Of a stretch of DNA of 64,000 nucleotides, positions 59,374 through 64,000 are shown piece by piece. The stretch is from assembly GCA_964529305.1 (NCBI GenBank), contig CAZGUX010000046.1, forward strand, positions 11,747-75,746, given 5' to 3'. The notes under the pieces were generated by a model. The model was not told the origin of the DNA and did not search any database. It saw only the letters and a list, made by a program, of their open reading frames with translations. Position 1 is the first letter of the stretch. Each line of letters opens with the position of its first letter. This DNA is from CAZGUX01 sp964529305 (GTDB lineage Bacteria; Acidobacteriota; Terriglobia; Bryobacterales; Bryobacteraceae). The position numbers were made by a program, and so were the translations under genes.

Positions 59374-60834
59374 CTACGCGATGATCTCTTTGATCGGCGT
59401 CCCGTAGTCGATGTCCAGGCGTTTGCGGCCCGGCACTTCCAGTTTGCGCGGATCCAGGCCCAGTTGATGCAGTACCGTGGCATGGATGTCCGTCACGTAG
59501 TGCCGGTTCTCCACGGCGTGGAAGCCGAGCTCATCGGTTGCGCCGTGAACGACGCCGCCTTTGATGCCGCCGCCCGCCATCCAGACGCTGAAGCCGTACG
59601 GATGGTGATCGCGGCCGTTGGTGCCCTGGGCTCCGGGCGTCCGTCCGAACTCCGTGCACCACACCACCAGCGTGTCGTCGAACATGCCGCGCTGCTTCAG
59701 GTCCTTCAGCAATCCGGCAATCGGCTTATCGGTCTGTGCGCACAACTCGGTGTGACCCTTTTTCAGATTGGAGTGAGCGTCCCACTTGCCTGCCCCGCCG
59801 TTCTGCCCATGGAACACCTGTACGAATCGCACCCCGCGCTCGGCCAGGCGCCGCGCGGCCAGGCAGGTTTCGCCGAAAGTCTTCGTGACTTCCTGATCGA
59901 TTCCGTACAGCTTCCGGATCGATTCGCTCTCGTCCTTGAACCGCATCACTTCCGGCACCGCGGTCTGCATGCGAAACGCCAACTCGTACGACTTGATGCG
60001 CGCGCGCATGCTGCTGTCGTCCGGGTACTCCACGCTCGAAAGCTGATTGAACTCGCGGAGCAGCGCAAACTCCCGTTCCTGCTCTTCCTTGAACACGCCG
60101 CCTGCCGGAGTCGAGTAGGGCAGCGGGTTTTCCGGCTTCACATCCAGCCGTATGCCGGCATGCTCCGGGCCCAGGTAGGAGGCGCCGTGCGCGCCGGGAC
60201 CGCCGCAGCACGAATCGATCGGCTCGCCGAGCACGACAAACTGCGGCAGGTTCTCGTTGAGCGAACCCAAGCCGTAGTGGACCCACGACCCGATGGTCGG
60301 GAACTGCCCTTCCAGCACGTGCCGGCCGGTGTGGAACTGCATCTGCGCGCCGTGGTTGTTATCGGTGGTCCACATGGACCGCACCACCGCGATGTCGTCG
60401 ATGCAGGTGGCAACGTTCGGAAACCAGTCGCTGACCTCAATCCCGCTCTGCCCGCGCTTCGCAAAGCCGACCTGCAGCGGATAGACATACGTGTGGGTCT
60501 TGTGAAGTCCCGCGATCACCTCGCGCAGGTTCTTCTTCACCAGCGGATTGTCCAGCACGCCCGCGTGCGGCGTGTCCGTGTATTTGCGCCCCGCGTGCTT
60601 GGTGAGTTCCGGCTTCGGATCGAACGACTCCATGTGGCTGACGCCGCCGATCATGAACAGCCAGATCACGCGCTTGGCTTTGGGCGCGAAGTGCGGCATG
60701 CCATTGGGGCCCAGGGTCGCGGCCGCCCGCGCGATGCCGTCGCCGTGCAGCATCGATCCGAGCGCCAGCCCGGTGAATCCCATCCCGATATCGGCCAGAA
60801 AGGCCCGTCGCGGTACGTGTGGTTTCATGCGCAT
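59374..60834 (-). CDS. Tat-exported DUF1501 family protein (pair C)
   Basis: 486-residue DUF1501 protein. The twin-arginine type leader is VPRRAFLADIGMGFTGLALG. Blocks VIWLFMIGGVSHMESFDPKP, FAKRGQSGIEVSDWF, IGSWVHYGLGSLNENLPQF, and WCTEFGRTPGAQG then NGRDHHPYGFSVWMAGGG match the other DUF1501 proteins. ATG at 60834 follows AGGGGA; another ATG lies at 60828. It starts 8 bases after the cytochrome gene of pair C. The function is not established. Confidence 0.92.
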   Translation of the reverse strand: MRMKPHVPRRAFLADIGMGFTGLALGSMLHGDGIARAAATLGPNGMPHFAPKAKRVIWLFMIGGVSHMESFDPKPELTKHAGRKYTDTPHAGVLDNPLVKKNLREVIAGLHKTHTYVYPLQVGFAKRGQSGIEVSDWFPNVATCIDDIAVVRSMWTTDNNHGAQMQFHTGRHVLEGQFPTIGSWVHYGLGSLNENLPQFVVLGEPIDSCCGGPGAHGASYLGPEHAGIRLDVKPENPLPYSTPAGGVFKEEQEREFALLREFNQLSSVEYPDDSSMRARIKSYELAFRMQTAVPEVMRFKDESESIRKLYGIDQEVTKTFGETCLAARRLAERGVRFVQVFHGQNGGAGKWDAHSNLKKGHTELCAQTDKPIAGLLKDLKQRGMFDDTLVVWCTEFGRTPGAQGTNGRDHHPYGFSVWMAGGGIKGGVVHGATDELGFHAVENRHYVTDIHATVLHQLGLDPRKLEVPGRKRLDIDYGTPIKEIIA

Positions 60835-60842
60835 CAATTCCC

Positions 60843-63536
60843 CTAACGGATGGTCACGAAGTCGTTGTGATTGAACAGCACGTGGATGAAGTTTTCCTTC
60901 GCCCGCAAACCTGCATCGACGACCGTCGCCTGCTTTTCCGAACTGTCCGGCTTGCCCAGAACGCTCAGGCGCGAGGGCTCGCGGTAGAGGTCGGGCTGGT
61001 TCTTCAAGAACTGCTCGCCTGCCGCCAGTTCCTTCGGGGCAGGCAGGCGGCCCAGAATCGTTTCGAACGCCGAACTGACGAACACTCGAGGCGCGACGCC
61101 GGCGCCCAGCGTATCGTTCATTCGTTTGGCCAGGGCCCGCGATTGATCGCGGCTGATCTTGCTGTTGGCCAACGCCAGCGCCTGCTGCGGCATTACGCTT
61201 TCGGTCCGCTCGTAACACTCGGTCGTATTGGCGCTGTCGAAAATCTTGAAGAACTCCACTTGCATATCCGGCGAATGCGCGAAGTAGATGCTGCGGCGAT
61301 TGGTTTTCAATCCTTCGGGATCTTCGATCTCCGGTCCGCCCATGGACTGGTCGAGCTGCCCCGCGACAAAGAGCACCGAATCGCGGACCACCTCCGCTTC
61401 CATGCGCCGCGGATTCATCCGCCACAGATGCCGGTTCTCCGAGTCCTTCGCCACGTTGGCGTTGGACTCGCCGCCGGTCGAGAGCATCCGGTAGGTGCTG
61501 CTGGTCACCATCAACCGGTGGATCGATTTCATGCTCCAGCCGTTCTGCATGAGTTCGGTGGCCAGCCAATCCAGGAGTTCGGGATGCGAAGCCGGCTTGC
61601 CGTTCTTGCCGAAGTCGAACACGGTCGGCACCAGGCCTTTGCCGAAGTGGCGCAGCCACATGTGGTTGATCGCCACGCGCGCGGTCAGCGGATTGCCCTT
61701 GTTCGCAATCCACGCCGCCAGCGCCGACCGGCGCCCGGTGGACTTGTCCGGATAGATCTTACCGACCGAATGATAGCCTTCACTGGCCTGGGTCAATGCC
61801 GTCTGCGCGGCGGTCAGCTTCTTTTGCGCTTCGCCGATCTTCTTTTCATCGCCGGCGTTGCCGGGCTTGCGAGCTTTGATCGCCGCCTGAAACTCCAACT
61901 GGGCGCGGTAGACGCTCTCATCGGCCTTCAGGATGCCGGCTTCCCGCTCCAGCTTTCGCGCCTTGTCGGCAAGTTCTTCGTACTTGATGTCGGGCGGGTC
62001 GGAGAACTTGGCATTGTCCGCCGCGATGCGCGCCTCGAGCGAGGGCAGGTGCGCCTTGGCCGCCGCCAGCGCTTTGCCGGCCACGATCAACAGATCGGAC
62101 GGATCCCGCAACTTGTCGAGGACGGCTCTGGCGTCCAGGCCCGAAGCCTCCTTTTCCGCCTTGGCGTACGCCTCCCGCGCCTTACGGAGTTCCGCCTCGG
62201 CGCGTTCGATGTTCGCCTTGGCTTCCGTCACCAGATCGCGCTGCACGAACGGCCGGTGGTCCGGATAGTAGGCGTCCACCGGAAGCGTCACGGGTTTGAT
62301 GTCCCCGAGTTTTTCCTTCAGAACCTGGGGAACACCGGGGGCGAGCGGATGCTCCTTGTCCGGCTCCTGCACGTTGCCGCGGACCAGCAGGAAGGTCTTG
62401 CGGTCGAGTTCGGCGTCGAAGATGCGGGTCAACCCGTCCTTGTCGGTGTCGGTCTGGCCGGGGACGCGGTCGATCCGCACCTCGTACGGTTCGAAGAAGG
62501 CGCGGAACTTGTAATATTCCTGCTGCGAGATGGGGTCGTACTTGTGGTCGTGGCAGCGCGCGCACTTGATCGTCAGGCCGAGCATGCCCATCGCCGTGTG
62601 GTCGACCGCATCCTGCATCCAGCCCTCGCGGTCGTACTTGTTGAAGTTGCGCGCCAGGTAGCCGGTGGCGCGGACGGCGCCGGGATCGGCCGGCTTGATC
62701 TCGTCGCCGGCGATCATTTCGGTGATCATCTGGTCGTAGCCGCGATCCTCGTTGAGCGAACTGACGATCCAATCCCTCCAGCGCCAGACGAACTTGTGGC
62801 TGTGCCGCACATCGGCCGCGCGGCGCCATCCGTACCAGTCGCTGTAGCGCCAGACATCCATCCAGTGGCGTCCCCAGCGCTCGCCGTAGCGGGGATCGGT
62901 CAGGAGGCGGTCCACGGCCTTTTCGTAGGCGTTCGGGGCAGGGTCGGCCAGGAATTTTTCAAGTTCCTCGCGCGAGGGGGGCAGTCCGATCAGATCCAGG
63001 GACACACGCCGCAGCAGCAAACCCTTGTCAGCCTCGGCGACCGGAGTGAGGTTGTTCTTCTCGTGGGAGGCGGCGACGAAGGCGTCGATGGGATTGCGCA
63101 CCCAACCTTGGTTCTTCACGGACGGGAGAGCGGGCCGGGCGGGCAACTGGAACGCCCAGTGCTTGTCGGCGGGCGCCGGAGCGGCGGCGGCAGGCTTGAG
63201 CGATTGCTCGAACTGCGCCCCGTGGTCGATCCAGGCGGCGACGGCGGCGATCTCGGCGTCGGGCATGCGCGCACCCTTGAACGGCATATGCGGTTCCGCG
63301 GCCCGGGTGATCACCTGGTAGAGAAAGCTGTCCTTGGCATTGCCCGGCACCACCGCCGGTCCGCGATCGCCGCCCCGGACGAGGGTCGCGCGGCTCGACA
63401 GGTCGAGGCCGGATTTCTTCACGTTGCCGTTATGACAGCCGAGGCACCGTTTCTCGAGGATAGAGACGCCCTCCGGCGGTGCGGTCCACCCGGTAGAAGC
63501 CACCGCCAGCAGCAGAGCGAGTTCGCGCCAATTCAT
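60843..63536 (-). CDS. PSCyt1-DUF1549-coiled coil-DUF1553 secreted cytochrome-associated protein (pair C)
   Basis: 897-residue exported protein. Leader WRELALLLAVASTGWTA; the heme motif is EKRCLGCHNGNVKK. DUF1549 has VRNPIDAFVAASHEKNN and TIKCARCHDHKYDPIS. A long helical, Lys/Ala/Glu-rich region at about residues 440-560 (EAELRKAREAYAKAEKEAS and similar) is predicted coiled coil and is absent from pairs A and B. DUF1553 has RVAINHMWLRHFGKG and TESVMPQQALALANSK. It is the first gene of pair C, with the DUF1501 gene following. Confidence 0.92.
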   Translation of the reverse strand: MNWRELALLLAVASTGWTAPPEGVSILEKRCLGCHNGNVKKSGLDLSSRATLVRGGDRGPAVVPGNAKDSFLYQVITRAAEPHMPFKGARMPDAEIAAVAAWIDHGAQFEQSLKPAAAAPAPADKHWAFQLPARPALPSVKNQGWVRNPIDAFVAASHEKNNLTPVAEADKGLLLRRVSLDLIGLPPSREELEKFLADPAPNAYEKAVDRLLTDPRYGERWGRHWMDVWRYSDWYGWRRAADVRHSHKFVWRWRDWIVSSLNEDRGYDQMITEMIAGDEIKPADPGAVRATGYLARNFNKYDREGWMQDAVDHTAMGMLGLTIKCARCHDHKYDPISQQEYYKFRAFFEPYEVRIDRVPGQTDTDKDGLTRIFDAELDRKTFLLVRGNVQEPDKEHPLAPGVPQVLKEKLGDIKPVTLPVDAYYPDHRPFVQRDLVTEAKANIERAEAELRKAREAYAKAEKEASGLDARAVLDKLRDPSDLLIVAGKALAAAKAHLPSLEARIAADNAKFSDPPDIKYEELADKARKLEREAGILKADESVYRAQLEFQAAIKARKPGNAGDEKKIGEAQKKLTAAQTALTQASEGYHSVGKIYPDKSTGRRSALAAWIANKGNPLTARVAINHMWLRHFGKGLVPTVFDFGKNGKPASHPELLDWLATELMQNGWSMKSIHRLMVTSSTYRMLSTGGESNANVAKDSENRHLWRMNPRRMEAEVVRDSVLFVAGQLDQSMGGPEIEDPEGLKTNRRSIYFAHSPDMQVEFFKIFDSANTTECYERTESVMPQQALALANSKISRDQSRALAKRMNDTLGAGVAPRVFVSSAFETILGRLPAPKELAAGEQFLKNQPDLYREPSRLSVLGKPDSSEKQATVVDAGLRAKENFIHVLFNHNDFVTIR

Positions 63537-63779
63537 CTGGTTTCGCCTTGGTCCTTCCGTCGTGCTCCCAACCGATGCCGAATCAACCGCTTGCCCTGTC
63601 CGGCGAAGGGGAGGCCGACCAGCAGACACGGCCCCGTATTGGATATGTTGCAGCAAGTCCCCCGGGTAGGGCAAGACCTGATATGTCTTTGTCCAGAGTT
63701 CTGAACGCCGCATGGCGCCGCGCGGTACCCGGTTGCGGCCCGGTGGACCGCCGGGCTAAGATGGTGAAGTCGACACGTT

Positions 63780-63856
63780 GCGCCCGTAGCTCAGTTGGAT
63801 AGAGCGTCTGGCTACGAACCAGAAGGTCGGGTGTTCGAATCACTCCGGGCGCACCA
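63780..63856 (+). tRNA. tRNA-Arg (anticodon ACG)
   Basis: 77-base cloverleaf. The acceptor arms GCGCCCG (63780-63786) and CGGGCGC (63846-63852) pair fully. The anticodon stem TCTGG/CCAGA encloses loop CTACGAA with anticodon ACG, which reads CGN arginine codons after A34 deamination. The T-arm has GTTCGAATC. The discriminator A and CCA (63853-63856) are encoded. The short downstream spacer contains one copy of a dispersed 19-base repeat. Confidence 0.96.
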
Positions 63857-63942
63857 TTTCCTGCACAAAATCAACACTTTCCAGACCTAGCCTCGTCACT
63901 GGCGCGACGGCACGCGCATGTCCGCTCGAACGCTTGTCCGCT

Positions 63943-63961
63943 CGCTTCCGCTCGCGGTTCG
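63943..63961. repeat. 19-base dispersed repeat, copy 2
   Basis: Exact copy, same orientation, of CGCTTCCGCTCGCGGTTCG at 32230-32248. It lies in the non-coding spacer after tRNA-Arg. Confidence 0.6.
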
Positions 63962-64000
63962 GATGGACTCGCGGCCCTCCCGCCGCGCGAAGGCGACCTT

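Noticed and set aside
63857..64000. Possible genomic-island attachment site at tRNA-Arg
   Set aside because: No integrase or duplicated 3' tRNA end is visible in the window; the sequence after the tRNA ends at the edge.

Overview
The window looks like a piece of an Acidobacteriota chromosome, most probably the Bryobacterales/Solibacter lineage. This is inferred from content, not from a database search. The evidence is high GC, three PSCyt-DUF1549-DUF1553 plus DUF1501 gene pairs, a very large TonB-type receptor with a carboxypeptidase-regulatory N-terminus, SBBP beta-propeller and BACON repeat proteins, a Solibacter-type C-terminal domain, and a PEP-CTERM protein. Most genes encode exported or envelope proteins. 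There is no phage, insertion sequence or CRISPR array.

Region by region. (1) 1-3.2 kb: the start of signal peptidase I (cut by the window edge), two overlapping four-helix half-transporters, a Tat-exported polysaccharide deacetylase and a Rossmann-fold epimerase-like protein. (2) 3.25-9.54 kb, minus strand: a compact run of seven genes in the order MBOAT O-acyltransferase, two SGNH hydrolases, a DltC-like carrier protein, a KAS III-like enzyme with Ser in place of the catalytic Cys, NikR and holo-ACP synthase. I read the first five as a carrier-protein-dependent surface acylation system that resembles dlt and alginate acetylation but lacks DltA. It is the best candidate here for an undescribed system. 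(3) 9.57-11.9 kb: a potassium channel with an RCK domain, a small conserved protein, a YbaK deacylase and a toxin-antitoxin pair. (4) 11.9-30.3 kb: two cytochrome/DUF1501 pairs mixed with an oxidoreductase, an MFS transporter, an enolase-superfamily enzyme, an AraC regulator, a bicupin, a sialidase-fold protein and unknown secreted proteins. This is probably a glycan or small-molecule catabolic region.

(5) 30.5-45.7 kb, mostly extracellular: a beta-lactamase-fold protein that has lost its catalytic motifs, a ten-heme OmcA/MtrC-like cytochrome, a BACON repeat protein, a TonB-dependent receptor, a double-motif retropepsin-like protein, and a PEP-CTERM protein followed by a post-PEP-CTERM-like protein and a PA-domain metalloprotease. 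(6) 45.7-57.5 kb: three giant secreted proteins, two of which share a threefold repeated C-terminal module. (7) 57.7-63.9 kb: an NCS1-like permease overlapping a 60-residue membrane protein gene, a third cytochrome/DUF1501 pair and a tRNA-Arg gene.

Many genes appear to start with GTG or TTG. Starts were chosen by signal peptide, ribosome binding site and overlap with neighbours, and are less certain than the stops. All family assignments come from reading motifs by eye.
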